Program-made: the position numbers and the translations under genes
Part shown: positions 1-11,402 of the stretch, piece after piece
Position numbering within the stretch: position 1 is the stretch's first letter
Layout: the number at the start of each line of letters is the position of its first letter
Notes under the pieces: model-generated
The model's input: the letters and a program-made list of their open reading frames with translations, nothing else
Databases searched by the model: none
What the model was told of the DNA's origin: nothing
From: Zygnema cylindricum
Lineage: Eukaryota; Streptophyta; Zygnematophyceae; Zygnematales; Zygnemataceae
Reading direction: 5' to 3'
NCBI GenBank assembly: GCA_037447655.1
Contig: JBBHKE010001104.1
Location: 57,501-105,723, forward strand
DNA: 48,223 bases

Positions 1-1
1 T

Positions 2-590
<589 letters not shown>

Positions 591-806
591 GATGATTACC
601 TATTGTTCGTCGATAAGAATTTCAAGAATTGACTAAAAACTTTAAAATATCTCTAACCTTCGGTTCGTAAATCATACACAACTTAAATCGCAATTAGAAC
701 GAGTAAATCATTATCATTAAATGGAAGATAGTATTAACTACACTAAATAATGTTTTGCCAAGTGACTCATTATGGGCCACTTGACTAAACAGTGTTATAA
801 ACACTA

Positions 807-1005
807 CACCTTGAATCGTTATTAGCGTATAGAAATTATTAGTGTAAAGAAAAAGTTAGCGTCATTCATTCTAATTTAGTGCCAGGAGACGTGGCAGATT
901 ATGGTCCATGCCCTTGAATAGTGTAGTTTATTATATTTAAGGTATCAATGTCAAAATTTTGGGGTGCCGATATAGCGTACATAAGGCTAATAACGATTCA
1001 CGGTG
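807..1005. mobile_element. 199-bp TA-flanked MITE (family M, copy 1)
   Basis: The ends are inverted: CACCTTGAATCGTTATTAG at the left and the complement of CACCGTGAATCGTTATTAG at the right. TA lies directly outside both ends (805-806 and 1006-1007), as for Tc1/mariner-type insertions. The interior matches the 198-bp copy at 38956-39153 almost end to end, including GGAGACGTGGCA and GGTCCA(T/C)G blocks. It encodes no protein, so it is non-autonomous. It sits inside the LTR relic that continues from 1008. Confidence 0.85.
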
Positions 1006-1007
1006 TA

Positions 1008-1796
1008 GAGCTCACTACTGAACGTACGGAGGCATACCAGCCGTACGCTATCTACCAGCTACCTCAATTAATGTTAATATACCCGATTACTTCAAGGTAT
1101 GTCAAAATGAGTAAAAGTACACTAATAACTAATTCACAAAAAGACAAAACAATGTTTTACCAAATATTTTCACCGACAAAAAAATCGTATGCTGAGTCAT
1201 TGCGTGTAAGTCAACAAGACTCCACGAATCTCGTAAAACAATCCGAGCCGTCCAAAAATAGATATTGTGTGATTGACGCGATTTCGCGTCACCACTTCAT
1301 GAAAAATACCGGCGGCCTTTGTCCGTCGTCCGTCGCTCTTGTTCGGCACCCTCGATGTCCCGCCACGTGATCCCAAATTCCACTTGACGAAACGACGTCA
1401 AACCATCCAAATTTGTCCGTACCGCAATTAGGTACTTCGCCATAAATTACGCCTACCAATTTTAAGTACTCCTGTAAAATAGGATTCTTTGTACCGTCGC
1501 GTCCTTTTCCATCCTGTCGCATTATGTTTCGTACGTGCGACGTACCATTTCAATCTCTTCAAATATTTTACATCGGATCGCGTCGCAATCCGCCGTCCAT
1601 TTCTTAACGCATTACGCGCCACTCAATTACTCCATCACGTCCCTTTAATTTTACTCATACATTTACTCCCCCAATCCACAAATCCATTCGAACCTCCATT
1701 TGTATAACCACATTACTTCCAGTAATAACATACGCACGAAATGTCGCGTGCGCACAAAATGTCGCGTACGCACGAAACTAACATTTCAAAACAACA
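1008..1796 (-). repeat. Old truncated LTR related to the solo LTR at 26046-27162
   Basis: Read on the minus strand, this stretch follows about the first 650 bases of the LTR at 26046. Shared blocks include GGAGGCATACCAGCCGTAC, TTTTACATCGGATCGC and the terminal CGCACGAAACT...AACAACA, with the outer LTR end at 1796. Divergence is considerable. The other end is lost near the MITE at 807-1005, which appears to have inserted into it. A short local tandem repeat of CGCACGAAATGTCG type lies at 1731-1778. No target duplication is visible. The small open frames here have no recognisable product. Confidence 0.65.
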
Positions 1797-2316
1797 GGTA
1801 GCCATCTTTAGAGACGGATAGAGGCAATGCTTTGTAGATGTGGGCCCAAATATTACCAAAAAGAGAATCTTGTTTTGATCTTCCGTGATGTTGTTTTTCA
1901 AAAATTACAAAAAACCTGTACGACATGTTACCAAAAAGTAAATAACCTCTATTTTTTGTAAATAACCTCACTCTTCGTCTGATGAAAACTCAACCTAAGT
2001 TCGTTGTGGTGTTTCTCGAATTAGGTTTCAAATTTTTGCCAAGTTAAACGACATCTCGTGCATGCACTCTAGGTTTTGTTCACTAATTTGGTGGGGAGGA
2101 GGGACTTAGCGCAACTCTTTTGGTATGTGGTCGTCACACTTTTATTAGAGTAGCACTTAGCCAATTGTGTTGTTTGTTGCTTTTGGTCGATGTTCACAAT
2201 CGCAACAAAATTTTAACCGTTTGACTAAAAATATTCGCAGGTCAAAGCTATTAAATCGATTGACTGTAAAATCTTGACTCAATGGTACTAGTCTTGACTC
2301 AATGGTACCAAATTTG
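1797..2316. other. Unassigned AT-rich spacer
   Basis: I see no gene, RNA or mobile element here. There is a short direct duplication of CTTGACTCAATGGTAC at about 2274-2308, just before the hAT-like element. Confidence 0.5.
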
Positions 2317-2736
2317 TAGTATTATGTATTGGGTATATTTTATAAATCTTTTAACCAAAATTATCTGCTATCGAACGGTAAGGGTCTCTGATATATCACT
2401 TTGAGACCAACAAAAATAACCGCCGATAATACTGGTTAGTGGGGGTGGTCCCTACCACACTACAAAATTATGGTATAGAAGTAGAGTATGAAGTGAGGAC
2501 GGAATTATTGCGACAAGGGCGGGGGCTTTTGAAATTCTTTTTAAAATCCCTTCACAAAAGTACGTAGTTATCGTCAATAGTTTTCTGCCCATTATTTAAC
2601 GATATTTATTGCGATGTATCTGAAACAAGTTGCGATAATTCCTTTCCGCATGCATTCAACCAATATATTGATTATCGGTCAGTAAAGTAAAGGTACATAT
2701 CGGTTATCGGCAAGAGTCTACCGATACACAACACTA
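2317..2736. mobile_element. hAT-like non-autonomous element, copy 1 (420 bp)
   Basis: The left end TAGTATTATGTATTGG and the right end, complement of TAGTGTTGTGTATCGG, form imperfect inverted termini of the same family as 33477, 40448 and 42076. Flanks are CAAATTTG at 2309-2316 and CAAAATTTG from 2737, an 8-bp target duplication that differs by one A. An 8-bp duplication and ends of TAGTG type are typical of hAT transposons. No transposase is encoded. Confidence 0.7.
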
Positions 2737-2984
2737 CAAAATTTGTACTATTTTAAGAGTAAATTGTAATTTTCTGGACAAGATCCGTAGGCGCTTGCCC
2801 CTAGGATGACGTATGCAGTGATCATTTCTGTAATACTTATACATTCCCTGTAGATGTACACTTTTAGTTGTGTTTATACTATATAGTGAAACTTACATTT
2901 CCGATGTACTTTAGTGCGTATTTTTGCTTTGCCCTTTTTCTAAAAGGGTAAAGCATTCTAGTCGCCTTCGTCTCCGGTGACAAT

Positions 2985-3275
2985 CTTTTTAAATTTAAAA
3001 GTACAGAAAATATAATAATATATAATTGCGTAAATATTTTCCGGCATACGCAGATGTCAAAAAAACGCGACGGCGTACGATTTGAACAATTTCGTACATC
3101 TACATGTTTTATTGTGGACATATTATGTGCCGAAAATTTTTACTAAGCAGTTTACAAATTAGAGTACATGATAAATTAGTATCATGGTGTACCCGAAAAA
3201 GCACAATTTACCGTAAAGTACGCTAATTGTTTCATTACGCTATATTTTTTATTACGCTAATAGCGATTCACGGTG
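2985..3275 (-). mobile_element. Partial copy of the long M-family MITE (inverted)
   Basis: This is an inverted match to about the first 290 bases of the element at 39954-40447. Shared blocks include the CGCTAATAGCGATTCACGG end, AATTTACCGTAAAGTACGC, GTGGACATATTATGTGCC and TTTGAACAATTTCG. The right terminus is followed by TA (3276-3277). The other terminus is not recognisable to the left, so the copy is truncated or very diverged. The minus-strand open frame across it is not a gene. Confidence 0.65.
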
Positions 3276-4612
3276 TATTTTTATTTCAGTCTTGGCATGA
3301 CGTACGATGTGTCGTTTAATCTATACCGGTACAGAAACGTACAGTATCGCACTTTTAATTTTTGCGCGTGCTATGTCGTCACATCACGCCACGTTGTCGT
3401 ATTTTAAATATCCGTACACTACACAACGAATCGTAATTAGAGTAGATAACGCTAATTTAGTCGCCATAAATTTCGATTCTTTCACGTTAAATAGAGTAAA
3501 TGATTCAAATTTTTTCATTATACTATTTAAGGTAAAGTTTAATTAGAATAAAATATTTTAATATAGGTTTGTTTTAAATAGTGTGGAGTACGGAAAACGT
3601 CTGACTGTGCAAATTTGTGCTTTTATAAGTAAAAAGGTAAAAATAACAATTTAATAAATCACGCTTAAATTGCACTTAACCAAAAAAAAAAATCGCATCG
3701 AAAAAAACACATTCGCATAGCTCCGTATGTCGACAACATCATCGTCCATGTGAACATTTATATGAATTTACATGTGAAAAGTCTATAGTTAAACGACAAC
3801 AGTATGTGTTGAGACATATAGTATATATATATGAGACAAATAGTACTAACGTCATAATGACGTCAAAATATACGGACCAACAGTTTTTGTATGTCTACAT
3901 AATTTACTATTCATAATTACAGCACGGATAATTATTGTCGACATAACCTAATATAGAGTACCTAAATAAATTAGAGTAAACTTCCGCTGTTAAAAGGTTT
4001 TATCATAATAATTAGCGTTTATAACTCTAAACATTTTTTTTTGTTTTTTTACTCTAATTTTTTCTTTACCCTAATTATGAATCGCGGTATACCGTAATTT
4101 CTATGTCGGCATCACGTACGATGCTCGTATATGGTACGCACTGTACTATCGCATTGTACATGGTAAAGACCATGATGACCCAAAGTAGATGGTTTCATTC
4201 GCGTTTCGTTCATGTAGGGGGGTTGTTTAAGCGTAAAAGCTTCAAATTAATTTGAGCATTTGATCTCAATCTACTGAACGATATGAATGAATGGAATGAA
4301 TATATCATGTAGTATTAAATATTTTAATGTTAAATCTAGAATACACATTAAACCATTAGCATTATTCAACCATTATTCGTTTAAACAGAATACTAATGGT
4401 TTTTGTTTATTTTACATTAAGGTGTTGCATTTATATTTTTTACATTTTTTTTTATCAATACATTAAATCACAAAAGAAGAAAACAAAAAAAGACTAACAA
4501 AATAAATAACCACGATATAACCTTGATCACATAACAAAAACGCAAGAAACAAATGTAAACATAACAAAGATAATAATAAGAAAAAATAAAACCATCAGAC
4601 TTAACTAGGATT
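3276..4612. other. Unassigned AT-rich region
   Basis: No gene is supported. A sequence resembling one end of the M-family MITE (CTAATTATGAATCGCGGTA then TA) is at about 4071-4092, but I cannot place its partner end. Poly-A, poly-T and GTAC words are frequent. Confidence 0.4.
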
Positions 4613-5050
4613 CAACCAACTTAGTCCAAAGACCCAGAAGGTTGGAACAACATCATTATCAGCTCGATGGCTGACTAACACTACAAACACGTATTTTATT
4701 TTATATTTTTTGATAATTAGAATATGTTGATTACTTTAAGTACTTTTTTATGTTTTCGATCAAACACCTTAGTCAAAGACCGAGATGGTTACATAAACAT
4801 CATTATCAGCTCAAAGGCTGACTAACATTATAATCACTTATTATTTATTTATTTTCGTTGTTTATTATAGTAGATTGATTACTTTGAGTACTTTGTTTTT
4901 CTTTTTCTTTTTTTGCGATCAACCAACTTAGTCCTAAGAAATAGAAGGTTGCATAAACATCACTATCAGCTCGGGGGCTGACCAACATTACAAATACTTG
5001 TTTTCAATGTCTTATAGTAGTTACAAATAGTAGTTACTTTATTATCACAA
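4613..5050. repeat. Tandem repeat, three units of about 150 bp
   Basis: Units begin near 4613, 4761 and 4920. Each contains a CAACCAACTTAGTC-like start, then CATCATTATCAGCTC, GGCTGACTAACA and a GATTACTTTGAGTACTTT-like tail. Unit spacing is 148 and 159 bp. There is no coding potential. Confidence 0.8.
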
Positions 5051-5149
5051 ATACTTGACAACTTTGTTTCGTTGAAACTTGATTACTTTGTTTTTTCTTT
5101 TGAAATACAAGACAAATACTTTGAATACTTTGTTCTTGTGATACTTTGA

Positions 5150-5274
5150 TTACATCATCAATGTCATCATCATCTTCATCAGCAACATTATCATGATCAT
5201 GATCATCATCATCCTCATTATCATCATGATCATGATCATATGATCACAATGATCATCATTGTCATCATCTCATG

Positions 5275-5309
<35 letters not shown>

Positions 5310-5513
5310 TATACATCATCATCATCATCATCGGCATCATCATCGTAAACATCACCATTGTCAACACCATCATCATCACCACCATCATCATTACATCATC
5401 ATCATTATCATCATGATCATTACATCATCCTTATCATCATCATCATCATCGTCATCATCATTGTCAACATCATCATCATCCTCATCATCATCGTCATCAT
5501 CATCATCATCCGA
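5150..5513. repeat. Long imperfect ATC/TCA trinucleotide microsatellite
   Basis: About 360 bp consist mostly of ATC and related triplets, with GATCATGATC interruptions at the left. It directly abuts the truncated end of copia element A. The frames of His, Ile, Ser or Met runs are products of the repeat, not genes. Confidence 0.95.
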
Positions 5514-7575
5514 GAGAAATCATCAACAATCACCAAAATGTATTTGTTACCTCCAATTGTTTCGGGTTTAATGTGCCCACAAAGATCAATGTGGACAACC
5601 TCCAAAGGACTTTGAGCACGATGCTGAATGTCTTTACGCGGATGAGATTTCCGAATTTGTCGTCCTTGACTACATCCTCCACATCCGTTAATATTCTCAC
5701 CGGATGCGAGGTCCAAACCCCTCACCGAAGAATGACGAATCATTTTCTTCAAACTTACCTCGGATGTATGACACATCCGGTGATGCCATAATGTAAGATC
5801 ACCTTTTAATTCCGAAATTTGATGTGAAATTCCCACGGTGGGAATTTTAGATTTCGGCCTCCTCCACAAAAGCCGACTATGATTCGCATCCGTCACTTCT
5901 CCTTCACCAATAACATTCCCGTTCTCATTCCAAATTTCATTAGATTGATCTCCTCTCGCGAGTAAGCTTCCACCACTCTTTTGAAATTGTGGAACGCTTA
6001 ATAAATTTACGGAACCATCCGGAATATAGAGAGTGTTTTGGAGTCGATATTCCGTTGATCTTTCTCTCCCATCAACATCCCATGATAAGAGATCAAGCCG
6101 AACCGTACCGACCGTGCCAACCAAAATGACATGGCCGCTTGCAACCGTAATAAATTTTGGAACCGTAAGTTCCTGCATATCATCAAATGAGGTAGCATCC
6201 GTGCAAACATGGTGAGATGCCCCTGTATCAATAATCCACTCTTTCTCCAAATTTCCTCCACTACTTACCGAATCAAGGGTAAGGTTAAGAACCGGAAAAT
6301 CAACAACGGTTTCATTACCATAGTCAAAGTAATTTGCATTACCATAACCTCGACCACCACCGCGGCTTCCTCCTCGGCCGCCACCTCCGCCTCCTCTATC
6401 ACCTACTTTACTTCCTCTTCCACTTTCGCAATCTCCACTCTTTGCATAACATTGAGGGATCGTATGCTCCCACTTACCGCAAAAATGACATTGGTTATCT
6501 TTATCCGGACAAGATGAAGACAAATGTCCAAGCCGGTTACACCAGTAGCATGTCACATTGGAAAGATCTGAAGGGACTTTCGGTGGACGACATTGCTCCC
6601 TCTTGTTGCCTCGGCCGCCACCACCACCTCTCGGGCCACCTCCTCTACCACCTCCTCTACCACCGGCATAGTTAAGATCCGTGGTTTCAGGAGTAGTAGA
6701 GTTAAGAACTCCTCCTCCTCCACTTCAAGAAGCCGATGGAGTTCCCTCCGACATTTTGATAAAATTGACGGTGAATCCGAAAGTATTATCCGCCTTCGCT
6801 CGTAAAATAACTTTAAGATGCGAAAGCTTGTTCGGCAAAGCGTTAAGAAACACGCTTAATTTATCCGCATCCAAAATAACTCGGCCATTGTTGAGTAATT
6901 GCTCGAGTATAATATTGAAGCGCTTCACGGCATCATCCATCAATTCATTTGACTTGATTTTAAAATTCATAAAGTCGGTATAAACATATTGACCCTTGTT
7001 CTCAACGCCTTCCTCATATTGCTCCTCAAGTGCTTGCCAACACTCATGGGCCGTGCCATGAGCGAGAAAATGATCAAGCATGGAAGAAGTGGAATTCTTC
7101 ATCAAATCGGTCGTTGCCGCAATATCCTTCAACTTCCATTGAGCACGTGCGTTGCTCTCCGTTGGCATCTTCTCTTCTCCATTGACAATCCTCCAAAGCC
7201 TCTTAAAAATAAGTTGATTTGAAATAAATTTCTTCCAAACGGCATAATTGGTGCCATTAAAGGCCACGGTTTCTCCGACATATTATAATCATCTTCGTTA
7301 TCTAATGCCTCTTCAAAATCTGAATCTTCGTCTATCTTTGCTTTACCTTTTCTAATTCTCTCTTTTCTCTCACTCTCATTAGCTCCTCCAATGAATGGAT
7401 CGGCAGCCTATAATGAAACAAATTCTCTTTTCTCACTTGATTGAGTTTGAAATCGTAAATCTTCATATCTCATTAATGTATCAAACATTTCCTCAAATTT
7501 TCTCTCCGTATTCCGGGTCTCCTCAAATTGGGAACCCGAAAAACTGAACTCTCTTGCTCTCTCCGAAGTGGACAT
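5511..7575 (-). pseudogene. Element A gag-protease-integrase remnant
   Basis: The likely gag start is the ATG at 7575 (MSTSERAREF...). The frame is broken by TAG near 7408, by a one-base shift just before VAFNGTNYAVWKKF near 7267, and by TGA at 6722-6724. After gag come a Gly/Arg-rich stretch, a CCHC knuckle (CYWCNRLGH, about 6550), a second Cys cluster CHFCGKWEH, the aspartic protease motif WIIDTGASHH (about 6235), the GAG-pre-integrase motif LWHHRMCHTS and the first integrase Asp in VVHIDLCGH. The integrase ends at DDFSR, after which the frame reads into the microsatellite as Met-rich codons. The family makes a virus-like-particle protein and processing and integration enzymes; this copy cannot. 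Confidence 0.9.
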
Positions 7576-7639
7576 GGAAGAAGGAGTTTTTCTATTCTTC
7601 TTCCTCCACATGTGCTCCCTCTCTAACTCCGAAGCAATA

Positions 7640-7651
7640 GCTCCGATACCA
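7640..7651 (-). other. Primer-binding site of element A
   Basis: The minus strand reads TGGTATCGGAGC two bases inside the LTR. This matches 11 of 12 bases of TGGTATCAGAGC, the complement of the 3' end of plant tRNA-Met. It is the usual priming site of plant copia elements. Confidence 0.85.
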
Positions 7652-7653
7652 AT

Positions 7654-8292
7654 TGTAGGATCTTAAGCAAAAGAGTTTCACTTAAAATAATTCACAAAAC
7701 ATAAATCATTACACAGCCAAAGCTCATAAAAGACAAGAGGAATATTCAGCCAAAAAGATTTATAAGTGTTCTTCGCTGAAGCCGCTTTACATTATCTCTC
7801 TTCTCTCTTCTCTCTCTTCTCTAAATAATCTCTTCTCCAAGATTAATCATCTAAGATAGATTGATTAATTCATTCAATACTCTGCACATGCACACTGCTG
7901 TCTATATACTCCCTATTCTGCACTAAGAGACAATAAGGTAAGACAAGCAAGACTTAGCGTAGCGACGAAGTCTGTCCCTAGCTGACTGTGCACTTTTCAA
8001 TGAAAGTTCCACGAAGGAAGGCGCACACGCTTCTTCCTTTGAAACGACAAACTCCAAACGTTGACTTAAACACGTGTTGCTTCACAAACACACATGCACG
8101 CAAATTGAAACACCTGCGCACAAAACAAACAAGTGATGCGAAACAAAATAGAACATTTCGTTCGCGGATAACTAAAGTACCGCCGCAAAACGACGTCGTA
8201 CTTTTTGTATGATGACGCGACACTTCGCGTCAAGCAAACAAATATTGGTATGACGCTTCGCAGAAATACTGCGAAACGACAATATCCCAACA
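7654..8292 (-). repeat. 5' LTR of element A (639 bp)
   Basis: It is bounded by TGTAGGATC on the plus strand at 7654 and ...CCCAACA at 8292, giving TG...CA ends. It appears identical or nearly identical to the B 5' LTR (14584-15222). In sense orientation a TATA-like TATATAG is at 7908-7902. Upstream U3 has several TGACG and ACGTC words and GCGTC/GACGC inverted pairs near 8180-8280. TGACG words resemble stress-response elements known from other plant copia LTRs; activity here is inference. Confidence 0.9.
7902..7908 (-). promoter_or_regulatory. Probable LTR TATA box (element A)
   Basis: The minus strand reads TATATAG within the LTR, about 385 bp from the LTR's own 5' end. The same box is at 14832-14838 in B. 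The 3' LTR of B has a changed version (TATATTTAG). Confidence 0.5.
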
Positions 8293-8297
8293 ACATT

Positions 8298-9173
8298 TAG
8301 TTAACATTGTAATAATTAACACATTATCACAGTTAGATATTAAAGTTGTAACATATACAAAATAACAATTAAATATAACTGTTAATTAAATAATAGTTTA
8401 TTATAGTGTAATAATTAACATAGTATAGCAGTTGAATATAATTGTTATAATTAATAAAATATAATAGCTAGATACAACTGTTATGCTTAGCATAATATAA
8501 GAGTTACATATAAAAAATGTGATAATAAATAAAATATTATAGTTTTAACTAGCTGTCATAGTTAGTAAAATATAACAGTTAGATATAACTGTTATAATTA
8601 CCAGAATATACCACCTACATACAGTTGTTATAATTGCCATAATCTAACAGATAAATATAACTGTTTAGTCAATAAAATATAACAGTTAGATATAACTTTT
8701 ATGATAAAAATAACATAAAAGCTATAACTAGCTGTTATGTTTAGCAAAATATAATAGCAAGATATAGTTGTTATGCTAAGTATAATGCAAGACCTACATA
8801 TAACAACTGTCATGATAAATAAAATATAATAGTTTATTACTAGCTGTCTTATTTAGTATAATACAACAGTTAGTTATAGTTGTTATTATTTATAAAGTAT
8901 AACAGGTAGATATAACTGCATATTTATCTACCTATTATAATAAGTATGATGTAACAGTTAGATATAACTCTTATAATTAGTATATGACAGTTATATAGTG
9001 TAATAAACAATGTATGCCGCTAAATATAACCGTTAATAACCATTATAATATATGCTAGTTATAACTATAATGATATAACAGTTAGATTAAACCTACTAGA
9101 ACATGTATAATATATATAGTATAGCAATTAGATATAACTGTTTAGATATAAATTTTACAATGTATACAATGTC
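8298..9173. repeat. AT-rich hairpin-repeat array (left)
   Basis: Degenerate units of about 40-55 bp centre on AACAGTTAGATATAACTGTT, a short palindrome with a GATA loop that could form a hairpin. It lies between the 5' LTR of A and the 3' LTR of B. Bases 8298 to about 8978 match 15228 to about 15908 nearly perfectly; the rest matches only loosely. The array is the target into which B inserted. Confidence 0.85.
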
Positions 9174-9178
9174 ACATT

Positions 9179-9818
9179 TGTAGGATCTTAAGCAAAAGAG
9201 CTTCACTAAAATAATTCACAAAACATAAATCATTACACAGCGAAAGCCCATAAAAGACAAGAGGAATATTCAGCCAAAAAGATTTATAAGTGTTCTTGGC
9301 TGAAGCCTCTTTACATTATCTCTCTTCTCTCTTCTCTCTCTTCTCTAAATAATCTCTTCTCCAAGATTAATCATCTAAGATAGATTGATTAATTCATTCA
9401 ATACTCTGCACATGCACACTGCTGCCTAAATATACTCGTTACTCTGCACTAAGAGACAATAAGGTAAGACAAGCAAGACTCAGCGTAGCAACGAAGTCTG
9501 TCCCTAGCTGATTGTGCACTTTTCAATGAAAGTTCCACGAAGGAAGGCGCACACGCTTCTTCCTTCGAAATGACAAACTCCAAATGTTGACCTAAACACG
9601 TGTCGCTTCACGAACACACCTGCACGCAAATTTAAACACCTGCGCACGAAACAAACAAGTGATGCGAAACAAAATAGAACATTTCCTTCGCGGATAACTA
9701 AAGTACCGCCGCAAAACGACATCTTACTTTTTGTATGATGACGCAATACTTTGCGTCAAACAAACAAATATTGGTATGACGCTTCGCAGAAATACTGCGT
9801 AACGACAATATCATTACA
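9179..9818 (-). repeat. 3' LTR of element B (640 bp)
   Basis: It starts TGTAGGATCTTAAGC and ends ...ATCATTACA on the plus strand. Relative to the 5' LTR it has scattered substitutions, including the changed TATA region near 9425. The target duplication ACATT is directly outside at 9174-9178. Confidence 0.92.
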
Positions 9819-9829
9819 ATCCCCCTCTT
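9819..9829 (-). other. Polypurine tract of element B
   Basis: The minus strand reads AAGAGGGGGAT immediately before the 3' LTR. This is the expected plus-strand DNA priming site of an LTR retrotransposon. Confidence 0.85.
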
Positions 9830-9851
9830 ATTCTCGTAATCGCCAAACTCT

Positions 9852-10480
9852 TTAAAATAATTTAAGTTTTGGTCGCCCCATCTCAAATACATCGTGCGTA
9901 GCTGCTTTCGTTAGCAAATCTGTCGCCTCCTCTTTTGTTGGTACGTACGAAAATACAATCTCGTTCGCCGTCACCAAATCTCTTACAAAATGCCATTCGA
10001 TCCTGATGTGTTTTGTCCTCTTGTGAAACACAAGATTTTTCGCCAACGCCATCGAACTCATGCTGTCAGAATAAATCGTCAAACAACCAATAGGAATGCT
10101 TAACTCACGTAACATCTCCTTAATCCAAATCGAAGCCTTACGTGCATGACACGCATCCATGTAACTCAAAGTAACCGTAGGTTGTAGCCTAGAACTCCAC
10201 GAGATCGCGGCTCCTCCAAAAATAAATGCGTACCTTGACGTGGACTTACTTCAACCAAAGTCGCCGCCCCAATCGGCGTCACAATAACCAACACAATCCA
10301 AATAATTATTGTGTGAAATAAACAAAAGTCCAAGATCAATCGTTCCAACCAAATATCAAAATATACGTCGTACGACCTCCCAATGCGCCTTCTTTGGCTC
10401 GTGACAATAACAGCTGACGATGGAAACCGCGGCCGAAATATTTGGACGAGTACCAACGCTAAGGTACATAAGTGAACCAA
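9852..10480 (-). pseudogene. Element B RNase H remnant
   Basis: The C-terminal part is well preserved at 10169-9852. It has SYMDACHARKASIWIKEML, SDSMSSMALAKN with the catalytic-type Asp, and KHIRIEWHFVRDLV ending near the polypurine tract. The RT-RNase H connection between 10480 and 10356 is frameshifted. RNase H removes the RNA template during reverse transcription; this frame is separated from RT and cannot make the joined enzyme. Confidence 0.88.
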
Positions 10481-11402
10481 CTACCTCTCGATATGGTACG
10501 TCGATAGAATATTCTTCCTCAAACTTGTGAATGTGTAGATTTGAATCCAACGGCGTAGAAAGCGGTTTGGCATCAGTCATACCAAATCTCTCCAAAATCT
10601 CCTTACAATATTGAGCTTGACTCAATTTAATGTTCCCCTCTTTATCGCGTATCACTTCAGTTCCTAAAATATAGGGTACCTCACCAAGATCTGTCACTTT
10701 GAAATGTAATCCAAGGTAACCTGAATGTAATCCAAGGTAACCTGTCAACTCAGTAATGGGATCCAACTTGTAGCATGCCATCAAGAAATCATCCACATAA
10801 ACAGAAAAGATGATTTGGTCATCACCTTCACCTTTCACATAAACTCCAGAATCGGACGTAGTCCGTACAAATCCGAATTTCAATAGTACTTGATGAAGTC
10901 TCAAATACCACGTGCGCGACGATTGTTTCAAACCATATATTGACTTTCGCAAACGCCATACATTTCTTTACTTCAAAGGAGACACGCCTTCCGGTACCTT
11001 CATGTATACCTCTTCCTCCAACTCACCATTTAAAAACGCAGTTTTCACGTCCATTTGATATACGTGCTTCTTCCCCATCGCTGCAATTTCAATAATAATC
11101 CGTAGTGAGTCGAACTTCACCACGGGAGCATAAGTCTCGTTAAAATTAATTCCCTCTTGTTGTTGGAAGCCTTTACAAACAAGCCTCGCGTTGTACTTAA
11201 TTATTTCACCCGAAGCTCCATTCTTTTTCGTCTTAAAGACCCACTTTGCATCAATCGCCTTTTTCCCTTCATGTAATTTTACTTCCTCAAAAGTTCGATT
11301 ATCAACCACCGATTTAAATTCTTTCTCCCACGCCGGTTTCCACTTACTCTCCCAATCGGCCGACCTCCTTGCCTCACCATAAGAATGAGGGTCGCCGGTC
11401 AA
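10356..11402 (-). pseudogene. Element B reverse transcriptase remnant
   Basis: The N-terminal half (11402-10968) contains AIDAKWVFKTKKNG, ARLVCKGFQQ and QMDVKTAFLNGELEEEV with a catalytic Asp. The second half (10952-10356) contains SIYGLKQSSRTWY, the active-site motif YVDD, and VGSLMYLSVGTRP. A stop or frame break separates the halves near 10952-10968. A 21-bp direct duplication at 10703-10723 and 10724-10744 adds seven residues (repeated GYLGLH) just after the YVDD region. The closest visible relative in the window is the decayed RT at 43360-44230. Confidence 0.92.

Larger units (their letters stand above)
5511..8292 (-). mobile_element. Copia element A, truncated (5' LTR to start of integrase)
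   Basis: Read on the minus strand it runs 5' LTR (8292-7654), primer-binding site, gag, zinc knuckle, protease and the first part of integrase, then stops in the ATC microsatellite. RT, RNase H and the 3' LTR are absent. From about 6630 to 8978 it is almost identical to element B at an offset of 6930 bp. From 5511 to about 6630 it is only roughly 90 percent alike by eye. Its right flank starts with ACATT (8293-8297), the same as the target duplication of B. This argues for copying from the B locus rather than independent insertion. Confidence 0.9.

Noticed and set aside
948-1370. 140-codon plus-strand frame
   Set aside because: It spans the end of a MITE and an LTR relic; no protein motif.
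4071-4092. Possible further M-family MITE end
   Set aside because: Only one degenerate end is visible; a partner near 3919 is too weak to call.
5272-5571. His/Ile/Ser-run proteins
   Set aside because: They are translations of the ATC microsatellite.
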